Source: QNZT01 sp964573205 (GTDB taxonomy: Bacteria > Campylobacterota > Campylobacteria > Campylobacterales > QNZT01). From it: a stretch of DNA of 41,125 nt. A model generated the notes under the pieces. The model was not told where the DNA came from. It searched no databases and worked only from the letters and a program-made list of their open reading frames with translations. Position 1 is the stretch's first letter. Each line of letters starts with the position of its first letter. The position numbers were made by a program, and so were the translations under genes. Of this stretch, positions 25,950-35,501 are shown in pieces. The DNA is taken from positions 1-41,125 of the forward strand of contig CAZNIT010000019.1 of the NCBI GenBank assembly GCA_964573205.1. The letters are read 5' to 3'.

Positions 25950-26513
25950 ATGACGCTTTTTGTTACGGCATTAAAATGCGAAGCAGACCCTATCGTAAAA
26001 CTTTTCGATCTAACTGCGTTAAAAAATCACAAATTCAATATCTTCAAAAATGAAAAGAGTATTTTAGTCGTTTGCGGAATCGGAAATATAAACGCATCGA
26101 TCGCCACGACATATATGGTAAATAGATTCGACATAACAAAAGCCGTAAATCTAGGTATCTGCGGAAGTTTCGACAAAAACGATAAACTGGGAGAGATTTT
26201 CGATGTCAAAAAAGTGATAGAAGATTCCACTCAAAAAGTATATCATTTAAAAAATTCAAAAAAATTCGCCCCTTCAAAAACTCTCTACTCTTTTGACAAA
26301 GCGCAAAATTCGCCGAAATTTAAAAACGCTCTGGCGGATATGGAGAGTATCGGTTTTTTTCTATCGGCAAGAAAATTTATAGATCAAAAAGAGATATATA
26401 TCTTAAAAGTTGTATCCGATCATGCAAACGGGCAAATTTTAAAAAAAACGCAAGTCTCCTCTTTTATCGAAAAATATAACGACCTTTATCGAAAGATCGT
26501 GTATGAGTCCTAA
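25950..26513 (+). CDS. PNP/MTAN-like nucleoside hydrolase or phosphorylase
   Basis: 187 residues from the ATG at 25950, chosen for the GAAGAGA eight bases before it; an in-frame ATG at 25929 is buried in a hairpin. The fold signs are FVTALKCEADPI, ILVVCGIGNINASIATTYMVNRF, NLGICGSFD-K-GEIFDV, ADMES (the M-E substrate loop of MTA/SAH nucleosidase) and VVSDHANG (the S-D-x-A catalytic aspartate region). It is short for MTAN (about 230). It may hydrolyse methylthioadenosine or aminofutalosine in the futalosine menaquinone route, but this is a guess. Confidence 0.7.
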   Translation: MTLFVTALKCEADPIVKLFDLTALKNHKFNIFKNEKSILVVCGIGNINASIATTYMVNRFDITKAVNLGICGSFDKNDKLGEIFDVKKVIEDSTQKVYHLKNSKKFAPSKTLYSFDKAQNSPKFKNALADMESIGFFLSARKFIDQKEIYILKVVSDHANGQILKKTQVSSFIEKYNDLYRKIVYES

Positions 26514-26522
26514 GACCCATAC
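26501..26522. terminator. Weak hairpin between convergent genes
   Basis: Arms GTATGAGTC and GACCCATAC with a CTAA loop and one mismatch, spanning the nucleosidase-like stop. No strong T-run follows on either strand, so it would be a poor terminator at best. Confidence 0.3.
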
Positions 26523-26526
26523 ATGA

Positions 26527-28077
26527 TTATTGTCTTAAAATGAGTTTTTCTCCATCCCAGTCATAGAGATTGGTTATAGTCGTAACTTCGCCGTCATCAT
26601 CCGTTACGGTCAAACTCACCTCCATAAAATCCAAATCGGCAGGAGTTCCTATCCATTTTGGACACTTATCGCTCTCATGAGGACCCATAACATCACCGTT
26701 GAGAAATGTTTTTGTGACTACCCAGTGGTGTTTGACGATCTTACCGTCGTTTTGCGCGTTGTTATCGCCGTCAACCTTGTCCGGATCGTAGCTCTTGGAG
26801 CAGTCAAACCAAATACCGTCGCCGGTACTTTCACCCAAAGTTATCTCTGCTACCGGAGGAATCGTAACTATCTCTTTAGCTTTTACGGTTATCTCTTTAC
26901 ACTCGAGATTTTCGGATACCGCACCTTCGTTATCCGTAACGCTTAGACATATCTTTTTTATACCCTCTTTTTGACACTCGAAAATAGGTTTAGGCAAAAT
27001 CGAAGCGGAACTATTTTCATCTTCGCTCCACAAATACGCCGTAACATTACCGTCGCTGTCAAAACTGGTAGTACCGTCGGCCAAAATCTTATCTCCGACC
27101 GTACACTCGTCCAAAAGAGCGCTGATTTTGGCAACCGGCGCTATATTTGCGGGTTTTGAAACCACTATGTTCTTGCAAACCTCTTTACTGCTTAAACCTT
27201 TATCGTCGATAACGCTCAAACAAACTACGCTTTGACCCGGATTTTGGCAAAGGAAATCGGTTTTCTCACCGGCTAAAGTATCGGGCGTCCAGTGATAAGT
27301 CGCTATCGATCCGTCCTCGTCACTACTTGAAGAGGCGTTAAGTTCTATGCTCTCACCGACTATACAGTTAAAATCTTTCGCCTCTATAATAGCCACCGGC
27401 GGAATATTCGGTACCTCTTGTGCCGTAATCTTAGTACAATTTTTATCTTTTAGACCGTCATTGTCGCTCACTTCAAGACATATCTCGTACTCGCCGGCTT
27501 TCGGACAGACGAACTTTGGATTCATAGCCGTCGAATCGGTATCCGCAAAACTCCATAAATACGCCGTAACTTCTCCGTCGCTATCAACGCTTTTGTCACC
27601 GTGAGGAAAAAACTCTTCACCCTCGGTACAAAAGGTGTTTACTTGAGATATTTTCGCAACGGGAGCTATTTTGAGCTTCTCTTTAACTTCATAATTATGA
27701 CATACGGTTTTTGATGTTAGATTGTCATCGTCAATCACTCTCAAACAGACTTCATGCATTCCGGTTTTATCGCAAGTAAAAGTCGGTTTCGGATCAGTCG
27801 CGACCACAGCTTGATCCATAAGCCACTCATACCTTACGACATGACCGTCTTCATCGCCGCTACCTCTGGCGTCAAACGAAATCGTACCGCCCTTCATACA
27901 CTCGGATGTCTCATAAGAGATCAAAGGCGTCGGAGAAAATTTGACAATCTCGGGTTCACTCTTTTCTTCCACCTTATTTACTACATTTTCAACATCGCCT
28001 TCACAGCAATTGTTATCTCCTCCGCATCCGTAAAAGAGTACGGCAAATAAAAGCGTACTCAAACTCAACTTCAACAT
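26527..28077 (-). CDS. Lipoprotein with five PKD-like domains
   Basis: 516 residues. The signal peptide ends in LFYGC (Cys18 lipidated). After a short linker come five tandem PKD-like domains of about 90 residues (roughly 50-139, 140-227, 228-313, 314-407, 408-516), each with a D-x-DG turn and a V-x-D-x-G end strand (for example CLSVIDDKGLSS). Each of the first four carries four cysteines in the same places; the fifth has a different pattern. PKD domains mediate protein or glycan contacts at the surface. AAAAGGAGGTG is a strong ribosome site and TACAAT a possible -10. No enzyme domain is seen. Confidence 0.82.
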   Translation of the reverse strand: MLKLSLSTLLFAVLFYGCGGDNNCCEGDVENVVNKVEEKSEPEIVKFSPTPLISYETSECMKGGTISFDARGSGDEDGHVVRYEWLMDQAVVATDPKPTFTCDKTGMHEVCLRVIDDDNLTSKTVCHNYEVKEKLKIAPVAKISQVNTFCTEGEEFFPHGDKSVDSDGEVTAYLWSFADTDSTAMNPKFVCPKAGEYEICLEVSDNDGLKDKNCTKITAQEVPNIPPVAIIEAKDFNCIVGESIELNASSSSDEDGSIATYHWTPDTLAGEKTDFLCQNPGQSVVCLSVIDDKGLSSKEVCKNIVVSKPANIAPVAKISALLDECTVGDKILADGTTSFDSDGNVTAYLWSEDENSSASILPKPIFECQKEGIKKICLSVTDNEGAVSENLECKEITVKAKEIVTIPPVAEITLGESTGDGIWFDCSKSYDPDKVDGDNNAQNDGKIVKHHWVVTKTFLNGDVMGPHESDKCPKWIGTPADLDFMEVSLTVTDDDGEVTTITNLYDWDGEKLILRQ

Positions 28078-28181
28078 CTTACACCTCCTTTTAAATTACG
28101 GTAAGATATTGTAGCCAAGTAATAATTAATTTTTTAATACTCGTTTTAGTTAAAATATTTATTACTTATGAAAAGTAGTTT

Positions 28182-31100
28182 TTATTTGTAACCTTTTTTA
28201 TAGATAAGATCCACCGCCTGAGAGCTTTGCCCAATCTCCGTATCAAGCAAAAAGTGTTTTCCCACTTTTCTCTCCACGATGACACTACTCTCTTGAGATC
28301 TGTTTTGATAATATATAATCGTCTTTTTATTTAGCTTTTTACCGGCTTTTATATTTACACCGCCGCCCTCTTCTCTCGTAAGATCGAGTTTGTCCAGTTT
28401 AAGCTCCCTTGCAAGATCCTTCGCTAAAGCTCTCCCGAAAATCTTTTCGGCGGCGTTGGCCGCGCTACTTTGCGCTCCGTCGCTCTCGCTTACGGCAAAA
28501 CCGAATAGCAGGTAGGAGAAGATATCCTTTTTACTCATCATCGGCTTCGATTTAAAAAGAAGTTTCGGTTTTCTTTTGTCTCCTAAAATATCTATATAGA
28601 TGATGACATCTTCTATCTCGTACTCCACATGAAGATCCAAAAGGGGATTTACCTCTTTGAGTCCTCTAAACGCTATGGCGCCCTCTTTTAATTTGAACCT
28701 TTTATCTCCAAAATCATACTCTCCGTCCAAAATATTCACTTTGCCCAGTATTTTGACATTCGATCCGAAATCCTTTCTTATCTCCATGTCGGGTTTTAGG
28801 ATAATCGTACCTGCCTCCATTTTGTAGGTGATTTCGTCTTTACTTTTTATGCGAAGATCCAAAAATGTATTTTGTACGAACGAATCGTCGGCAAGTCGTT
28901 TTTTCTTTTTAGATTTGTCGATGATGATTATATCCGGATCTTTCGAGACATCCAAAACTCTCGACTCGTAAACCAACTCCGTCTCTTCCAGCGTCACATC
29001 GGCGGATACGGCAAGCTGCTTAGCGCTTTGAAACATCTGTACATCGGCGGTAAGTTTCGTCTTTCCGTAATCTTTCGCCGCCAAATATAGCTTTTTACAC
29101 TTCAAATCCCCTAAAATGAGATCTTTCTTTTTGCTCCCCTTGAATTTGAAAAGATTTTCAAATTCGATATCGGCACTCGCATTATCTCCTTCAAAAGTAA
29201 AAAGAGCCTCTTTTTTCAATCCGATGTGACGATTCATCTCTTTTGGCTCAAATCCCCTCAAGTCAAAATCGAAACGAGATATTTTCGCCCGAGTCGGCAT
29301 ATAAAAAGCCAAGATATCAATCTTCTCAAAACGCCCCTGCTCAAAAGAGATTTTAGGAGAGGTAAGCTCTATCTTTATCTTTTGCTCTTGGATCGATTCG
29401 GCGTTCAATCTTAAAGAGCCGTCGATTTTAGGAATATCTTTGAGCGGATATACTTTATCGATCTGTTTAATGAGTTTAGATATGGAGGGAATATCGACTC
29501 TAGCATCGGCAAAAAGCGGTTTTTGGCTGAATTTTATATCGGCGTTTATCGCTTTGTTTCTCACTTCGGCCGTTATTTTACCCTCTTTCGAAGCCGCTTT
29601 TAGAGTGAGAGAAAAATCTTTCGCTCTTATATTTAAAGGCGAAACGAAAAAATCTTTTCCGTCCATCTTCAAACGAAAGCGATTCGTTTTGATGTTTCGT
29701 TTTGAAAATCTAAGATCTTTTATCTTCGCATAGATATCGGCTTGAGTTTTTTTAAGCGAATAAAATCCTTTCGCATTTAACGAAATCATGCTATTTTTAA
29801 GTTCGGGAGGAGCTTTTTTATATATTTTGTCCATATAAAGTTTTTTCGTATCCAAAAAGAGATCGAAACGATCAAAATCATCGCTGGAAACCGTAGCGTT
29901 TATCTTTTTCGAAGAGATCTTCGCATCAACTTCTTTTAACGATCCCTTCGCATCTATATCTATCTTGCCTAATTGACGCAGATCAAGATCGTTGAACACT
30001 CTTTTTTGATCGATAAAAATTTTGGCTCTATATTTTAAGCTATCGTTTATATCGTCGATATCGGCTTGCACATGACTTTCTATATCCAGATCCAAAGGAG
30101 TGCTTTTTAGTTTCGCTTTTATATCCGTCACTATTTCGTTATTTTTCAAATCGTATGAAAAATCGGCTCTTTTTATATCCGGTTTTATCTTATAATTTCC
30201 GACTTTCGCTTCGCCGTTTAAAAAGAGATCGCCGTACAGTTTTTTCGCATCCCCGTTTATATTTAAAATTAAAGCGGAGAGCTTTTTAAAATCCACATCC
30301 TCTCTTTTTAATTTCGATTTCAAATACTCCTCTTTCGCCTTCACTTCACTCTTTAGAGTATATTTAAGCGTTTTATTAAAATCAAGATTATTCGAAGATA
30401 GATTTGCATCCAAAGAGATATCGGCGGCATTTGAGAGTATATCCGATAGAAGCCGGGCTCTAAGATCTTGATTTTTTAAATTATAAAGCGCATCAAGGCG
30501 TATCTTTTTGGGATTTAGTTTCAAATCCTCGATCATAAAAAAACTCTCATCCACAAGCACAAAAGCTTCTATCTTCGAGTCGGAGGTTTTTGAATCGATA
30601 TGAACGGAGGGAATCTTTGTAACCGTAATATTTTTCTCTTTTAAAATATCCGAGAAAAACTCTTTTTTCGCGAGCAAGTCGCTTTTTAAATCGACTCTTA
30701 GAGTATGGTTTATATCTTTGAGATTTAGATCGCCGGATAGATCAAGAGTGAAATCGGCGGCGTTTGATTCGATCAAAGCATCGGCTTCAAGAGTTAAAAA
30801 AGTATCTTTTATCCCGTAAGAGCTCTTTAGATTTAGATTTTTGGGATGAATTACAAACTTATCATATACGATCTCTCCGCCTAAAAGAGTAAGAAGAATA
30901 TCCGCTTTTTTCATATCCCCTTTAAGTTTCAAATCGATCTTCGAAGAGTTTACGAATTTTAAATCCTTTTGATCCAAAATCTTCGCAAACTCCTCTTTTA
31001 GCGCTGATATATCGGCACTTGCGTCATAGGTCAAAGTGTTGTTGATATCTTTTAAATTCAAAGAGGACTCAAGCTTCATATCCAAAAACGCTACATTCGA

Positions 31101-31934
31101 ATCCGCTAAAAGGTCGCTCTTAAAAGCCAAATCATAACTTTCAAAATCGAAATCTCCGTTTATAGTGATCTGTTTTGGCAAAATCAGATACTTTTGATAC
31201 TTCAAAGCGAAATCGCTAAATTTTAAATCAAAATCACTTTTTTTCAAATCACCATCAAGTTTCAAATCGATATTAGGAGTTTTTTGCAGCGTTGTATTAT
31301 GCTCTTTGAGGATTTTATTTAAAAAATCTCTTTTCGGTTTTAATTTGATATCGCCTTTATATCTGTTATTTCTAATCGTTAAAAGAGCGTTCGATTTTGC
31401 AATGTTACTATTTAGATCGAAGTCGATATCGCCGTTTATATCCGAGTTTCGATCATATTTGAAGTTTTTTACACGAAGCGCTAAAAAATCGATCTCATAC
31501 TCTTTATATATCAAAGAGTCGATTCCAACTTCCAAATCGTCAACGACTATATCTTTAAAAAATAGCTCTTTATCACCCTTTTTTTCACTCTTTGAGGAGT
31601 TTTGATCGATCAGAGATTTTAAAAAATCTTTTTCGACAAAAATATCCGTGATTTTTAACTTCTCAATATGCAGAGTCTTCTCTTTTAAAGCTTGAAAATC
31701 GACCTTCAACTCCAAGTCGGCTTTCGCTTTGTTCTCGAAATCGACCCCTTTTAATCTAATCCCGCTGAAAATATCACCCTCTAAAGAGTCGTATTTTATA
31801 TCCAAAGAGCTTTTTGAAAGCGCCTGCTTGGCTATAAAATCAAGCGCGCCGGAGGAGTTTAGCACAGCTATGATCAAAACGATAAACAGTACGATAAACC
31901 CGAAAAGAGCGAGCAAATATTTTAAAAATCTCAA
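28182..31934 (-). CDS. tamB: TamB-like translocation and assembly module protein
   Basis: 1250 residues: an N-terminal membrane anchor (about 5-27) and a very long run of alternating beta-strands rich in D-x-K-x-L patterns, the lipid-conducting groove of the AsmA/TamB superfamily. The C-terminal DUF490 region has the conserved NPLLDLHVEYEIEDVIIYIDILGD, KPMMSKKDIFSYLLFG and the end motif INIKAGKKLNKKTIIYYQNR. TamB bridges inner and outer membranes and moves phospholipids or helps outer-membrane protein assembly with TamA. Its ATG overlaps the TamA stop by four bases. Confidence 0.92.
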   Translation of the reverse strand: MRFLKYLLALFGFIVLFIVLIIAVLNSSGALDFIAKQALSKSSLDIKYDSLEGDIFSGIRLKGVDFENKAKADLELKVDFQALKEKTLHIEKLKITDIFVEKDFLKSLIDQNSSKSEKKGDKELFFKDIVVDDLEVGIDSLIYKEYEIDFLALRVKNFKYDRNSDINGDIDFDLNSNIAKSNALLTIRNNRYKGDIKLKPKRDFLNKILKEHNTTLQKTPNIDLKLDGDLKKSDFDLKFSDFALKYQKYLILPKQITINGDFDFESYDLAFKSDLLADSNVAFLDMKLESSLNLKDINNTLTYDASADISALKEEFAKILDQKDLKFVNSSKIDLKLKGDMKKADILLTLLGGEIVYDKFVIHPKNLNLKSSYGIKDTFLTLEADALIESNAADFTLDLSGDLNLKDINHTLRVDLKSDLLAKKEFFSDILKEKNITVTKIPSVHIDSKTSDSKIEAFVLVDESFFMIEDLKLNPKKIRLDALYNLKNQDLRARLLSDILSNAADISLDANLSSNNLDFNKTLKYTLKSEVKAKEEYLKSKLKREDVDFKKLSALILNINGDAKKLYGDLFLNGEAKVGNYKIKPDIKRADFSYDLKNNEIVTDIKAKLKSTPLDLDIESHVQADIDDINDSLKYRAKIFIDQKRVFNDLDLRQLGKIDIDAKGSLKEVDAKISSKKINATVSSDDFDRFDLFLDTKKLYMDKIYKKAPPELKNSMISLNAKGFYSLKKTQADIYAKIKDLRFSKRNIKTNRFRLKMDGKDFFVSPLNIRAKDFSLTLKAASKEGKITAEVRNKAINADIKFSQKPLFADARVDIPSISKLIKQIDKVYPLKDIPKIDGSLRLNAESIQEQKIKIELTSPKISFEQGRFEKIDILAFYMPTRAKISRFDFDLRGFEPKEMNRHIGLKKEALFTFEGDNASADIEFENLFKFKGSKKKDLILGDLKCKKLYLAAKDYGKTKLTADVQMFQSAKQLAVSADVTLEETELVYESRVLDVSKDPDIIIIDKSKKKKRLADDSFVQNTFLDLRIKSKDEITYKMEAGTIILKPDMEIRKDFGSNVKILGKVNILDGEYDFGDKRFKLKEGAIAFRGLKEVNPLLDLHVEYEIEDVIIYIDILGDKRKPKLLFKSKPMMSKKDIFSYLLFGFAVSESDGAQSSAANAAEKIFGRALAKDLARELKLDKLDLTREEGGGVNIKAGKKLNKKTIIYYQNRSQESSVIVERKVGKHFLLDTEIGQSSQAVDLIYKKGYK

Positions 31935-33644
31935 AATACCTGTCCTATACTGATATGAAACTCAAAACCGTTCTCTTTTTGCGGAAAACCAAAATCCACA
32001 CGAAGCGGACCGATAGCGGTCAGATAGCGTATGCCAAAACCGATACTGTCGTAAAATGTTTCGCTAAAATGTTTCGGTTTCAGCGTTAACATCGAAGTGT
32101 CGTAAAATGCCACCAACCAGAATTTGTCAAAAAATATTTGATGTCTGGCTTCAATAAGGACATCAACCAAAGAGACGCCCCCAAGAGGAATACCGTCGGG
32201 ATCTTGCGGACCTACTTTTTGATAGGCGTATCCTCTGTTGGTTACGGAACCTCCGGTAAAAAATCGCTTAAAAATCGGTACGCCTTTATTTATGGATCCG
32301 ATACGGGTTTTAACCCCTATAACCGTTTTTTTACCGATGGATTTAATATATCTCATCTCAAGAAGAGCTTTGAGATAATCAAGCTCGGATCCTATAAGAG
32401 GAGATGATTTCTCAAGATATAAAGAGATATACCAACCCTTCATCGCGTTTATCATGGAGTCTCTTTTGTCTATCAACACTCTATAAAAGAAAGAGTTTAT
32501 GAAGTAATTTCCCTCTTCATCCTCAAAACCTTCGATCTTCGGAACCACTTCACTTTTTTGAGTCAATATTCCGAAATAGTGTTCAAGTCCTACAAATCTT
32601 TTACCAAGCGTAAAACGGTTCTCCCAGACACTCTCTTTAAACGAGTCGTAATTGTTGGTATAGTATTTAAACTCATCTTTTAGAGTGATTTTTCCGACAT
32701 AAGGCAAAATGATGCGAGGATCGTAATATGTCGAGTAGATCTGATGACCTATTTGGTTTATTTTAAATCCCACATCCAATACTTTCAAATTTCCAAAAAA
32801 GTTTTTATCCGTCCAAGATATACTACCTCTTGCACCAAGATCGGTGTCGTATCCTACTCCCGTTTTCAGAAATTTCGTATCTCCGCTTTTAAGCGCTATA
32901 TCGATGGGAACTTCACTACCGTTTAAATCTAGTTTGGGCTCTACCGCGATGTAGTCGTAAATGCCGTATTCGTAAATATTGTCGTAAGTTTTCTCAAGCT
33001 CTCTTATATCGAAGGGTTTACCTTTTTTATAAGTTATCGCATCCTCTATGATCTCTTTTTTTACATCCCCCTCTCCGCTTATGGAGGTATCTGAAAAAAC
33101 ACAGCTTATATTTTCATCTACAAAATAATCAAGATCGACTCCGTAACTATCAAGATGTACATACGCTTTTGCTTCAAAAGAGTATTTAGGATGTGCATGC
33201 TCCATCAAATAGCGCTGGAGGATCTCTTTTGAACTCTTGAATTTGTCAGTCGTAAAGATATCGCCTTTTTTGAATTTTATCAGTTTTGAGTAGTTGGAAT
33301 CGGGAGCCACTTTGATCGAAGTGATCCTTATAGGTTCGTTTTTCTCTATTTTGATTATGATTTGATCATCTTTTATCTCATCATCTATCTCGACCTTAAA
33401 ATAACCCAGCGACTCGTAATACTCTTTGAGTTTTTTTTCATACTCCGAAATTTCAGTGTCGTCAAAAACCGGATCTTTTCTCCAAAACGCGTAAAAGGGA
33501 GGATACTCTTTTCCTATGACTTTATAAAGATTGCCCGAACTAAGCTCTCCGACAACGGTATCGACACCCGATCCCGTAAATATAAGCTTTTTATAGATTT
33601 TCGCTTCAAGAGATAAAGATGAAAAAAAGAAGAAAAAATCTCAC
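31931..33644 (-). CDS. tamA: TamA-like Omp85 outer-membrane protein, 5' frameshift
   Basis: POTRA domains then a 16-strand Omp85 barrel, with GVGYDTDLGARGSISWTDKNFFG, the lid-loop motif RFFTGGSVTNRGY and a C-terminal strand ending IGQVF. The unbroken frame from the first usable start (GTG at 33310) lacks POTRA 1. Upstream, the same frame continues as POTRA sequence (KIYKKLIFTGSGVDTVVGEL) to 33640 without any start codon. A GTG at 33644, six bases after AGGG, opens a signal peptide (RFFLLFF) in another frame. Removing one T from the T7 run at 33628-33622 joins them as RFFLLFSSLSLEA-KIYKK, giving 570 residues. The gene is taken as starting at 33644. Confidence 0.85.
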
Positions 33645-33654
33645 ATACAACCCT

Positions 33655-33660
33655 ATTATA
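33655..33660 (-). promoter_or_regulatory. Candidate -10 box before tamA
   Basis: TATAAT on the minus strand. The expected start is near 33648, only a few bases before the GTG at 33644, so a transcript from here would be nearly leaderless and lose the AGGG site. Read-through from the porin gene is the alternative. Confidence 0.35.
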
Positions 33661-33700
33661 CAGTTTTTTAATAATTGGATTTAATTATATCAACTTTTTT

Positions 33701-34831
33701 TCAAAAATCATACTGTATGCGCAATTGTAGGATTTTAGGATCATAGCTTGTAGTATCGTTTTTTCTATCGATCGTTATGTGATTTAGCATTACTCTTAAA
33801 TTGTTTAAGATATACCAATTTAAACCGACACCATACTGATAAACTTCACCGCCCTCTTTATCCTGATCGTTCAAATCGACATAACTGATTCGAAGTGCGC
33901 CTTCGATCGCTCCTAGACTTTTTTTCGAGAGGGAATTCTTCAACTTTATCCTGCCGTAAACGCCCTCCTTGGGCTTATATCTTTTGCTCTCGTTGCCAAA
34001 AAAGTAGCTAACCTCGGCGTACCAGCCGTAAAAATCGTACTCTTTTGAAGTCGTCGTTTCTATATATTCCTTTATATATTCCGCTTGTGCCGTAAACGAA
34101 CCGTTTTGATAGATCGTCTCAAAAGCGTAGCGAATTATTTTATCGGTATGTTTGATCTTCGTTTTGAGATATTTGATTTTACTAAGATGCGATTCCGGTC
34201 TGACGGAGAGTTTGTATTTTTTATCGTCAAAACTAGTGTATGCCGTTGATGCGCCTATATGCCAGAGTGATTTTTTCTTAAAAAACGAAGCGTATCTGGC
34301 TCTTATGGAAAACGAATATTCATTATTATCTTGCGAAATATCCTCCAAAGGTTTTAAAAATCCGCCCGCCGTGACTCCCCAAGCGTATCTCTTTTTTACA
34401 TATTCGCTCTTTGAGAGAGTCATCCCCACTTTTCTATCGAAGATGAAGATATTCGGTAAGGCTCGCTCCATGAAGGTGTTGTACTTCGAACTCGTCAGTG
34501 CGCTCAAACCTATGGGCTCTTTTATATTTCCCACTTTAAGAGTCGTACCAAACTCTAAAGCGCTATATTTTAGATATAGATCTTTATATCCGTTTTTCGA
34601 ACTGAAATCATACTCCATTTCATACGATATATCTTTTTGTAAATCTCCTTTTAGATAGACTCTAGCTCTTCTGATCTCCTGATCGTCATCTACAAAATCT
34701 TTTTCAAAAAACCATGCACCGTCAACTACCAACTGCCCGCCGACTTTGTATGTGGGAAAAGTTTTCCCCTCTTTTGCAAAAACCTGACACGACATCGACA
34801 AAAAGAATATCAAAACGACAAAAAACTTCAT
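33701..34831 (-). CDS. OprP/OprO-like outer-membrane porin
   Basis: 376 residues with a signal peptide ending near CQVFA-KE (residue 20). The start has the phosphate-selective porin pattern YKVGGQLVVDGAWFFE, EIRRARVYLKGDLQKDISYEMEYDFSS and LKVGNIKEPIGLSALTSSKYNTFMERALPNIFIFDRKVG. The C-terminal strand ends IQYDF, the phenylalanine needed for BAM recognition. It is a trimeric anion channel by family. The ligand is not certain, because many Campylobacterota members are annotated as phosphate porins without test. It starts four bases after the PycTM-like gene, so the two are cotranscribed. Confidence 0.87.
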   Translation of the reverse strand: MKFFVVLIFFLSMSCQVFAKEGKTFPTYKVGGQLVVDGAWFFEKDFVDDDQEIRRARVYLKGDLQKDISYEMEYDFSSKNGYKDLYLKYSALEFGTTLKVGNIKEPIGLSALTSSKYNTFMERALPNIFIFDRKVGMTLSKSEYVKKRYAWGVTAGGFLKPLEDISQDNNEYSFSIRARYASFFKKKSLWHIGASTAYTSFDDKKYKLSVRPESHLSKIKYLKTKIKHTDKIIRYAFETIYQNGSFTAQAEYIKEYIETTTSKEYDFYGWYAEVSYFFGNESKRYKPKEGVYGRIKLKNSLSKKSLGAIEGALRISYVDLNDQDKEGGEVYQYGVGLNWYILNNLRVMLNHITIDRKNDTTSYDPKILQLRIQYDF

Positions 34832-34835
34832 GACT

Positions 34836-35486
34836 TCACTTAACCTCTGTCGCTTTCGGGATCGGCTCCATCTTCAAAGAGATATTTTCGTTGGTAGTGT
34901 GCATAGAGAAGATCGCAAGCGCCACACTTATGAATATACCGACGGCAAACGCGGTATATGCGCGTCTAAGCCAGATATATTTCAAATTGATTTCGGATCC
35001 CAACATATGAAGATGTTTGATGATGTGAGTCTGCGTCAAACCTTTGGAGCTTATGACTTTATGTACATTCACGACATAATCTTCCGGAGGCAGAGTCGCC
35101 ATATCCTGAAAATAGAGCACCGATTCATAATCGTCATGATGCTCTTTTTTCAAAAGATGTTTTTTAAAGCGGGGACGAATGGCCATAACGGCGAATGTTA
35201 TGGAGACAAGTGCGGTCATGATAATCGCACTAAAAGGATAGATCATTCCCGAATCGCTGACTTGAAGCCCCGAAGCGGTAATGATTACGGTCAAGATAAA
35301 ACCGTTTACGGAGATTAAAATACTGGCTTTCGTATCCGCTAGCGAAGTAAGTTCGAGATTTGATCTCAACGCGTTTCGAAAAAGCGTCTCGACCGTTCTT
35401 GAAGTTTTTTTGGTATGATGCACTTTTCTTCTATCGATTCTTATGTTTTTTCTCTGATCAACACTCTCTTTTTTCATAACTGTCAT
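34836..35486 (-). CDS. PycTM-like membrane protein (DUF5706)
   Basis: 216 residues from the ATG at 35486 (GGTGG upstream; GTG at 35495 is also open). A basic N-terminus is followed by TLFRNALRSNLELTSLADTKASILISVNGFIL, close to the DUF5706 signature L-x-x-AD-x-KA-x-I-L-x-x-N. Two membrane helices follow (about 51-72 and 79-100). Then come FQDMATLPPEDY, a helical segment and a last membrane helix (about 183-203). In Pycsar antiphage systems this domain is the effector gated by cyclic CMP or UMP. No pyrimidine cyclase is adjacent, and the next gene is a porin, so a housekeeping role is equally possible. Confidence 0.7.
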   Translation of the reverse strand: MTVMKKESVDQRKNIRIDRRKVHHTKKTSRTVETLFRNALRSNLELTSLADTKASILISVNGFILTVIITASGLQVSDSGMIYPFSAIIMTALVSITFAVMAIRPRFKKHLLKKEHHDDYESVLYFQDMATLPPEDYVVNVHKVISSKGLTQTHIIKHLHMLGSEINLKYIWLRRAYTAFAVGIFISVALAIFSMHTTNENISLKMEPIPKATEVK

Positions 35487-35501
35487 TATTTCCACCCATT
35501 T

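Noticed and set aside
26501..26522. Strong bidirectional terminator between the nucleosidase-like and PKD genes
   Set aside because: The stem has a mismatch and neither side has a T-run; kept only as a weak candidate.
31931..33310. TamA beginning at GTG 33310
   Set aside because: This would lack the signal peptide and POTRA 1, both of which are readable directly upstream.
33362..33616. 84-codon plus-strand frame inside the tamA region
   Set aside because: It is antisense to POTRA-coding sequence and has no ribosome site or family resemblance.
34152..34658. 168-codon plus-strand frame opposite the porin gene
   Set aside because: Mirror frame of a well-supported porin; its protein is Leu/Ser-rich without any pattern.
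34836..35486. A complete Pycsar antiphage system
   Set aside because: Only the effector-like membrane protein is present; no cyclase gene is found in the window.
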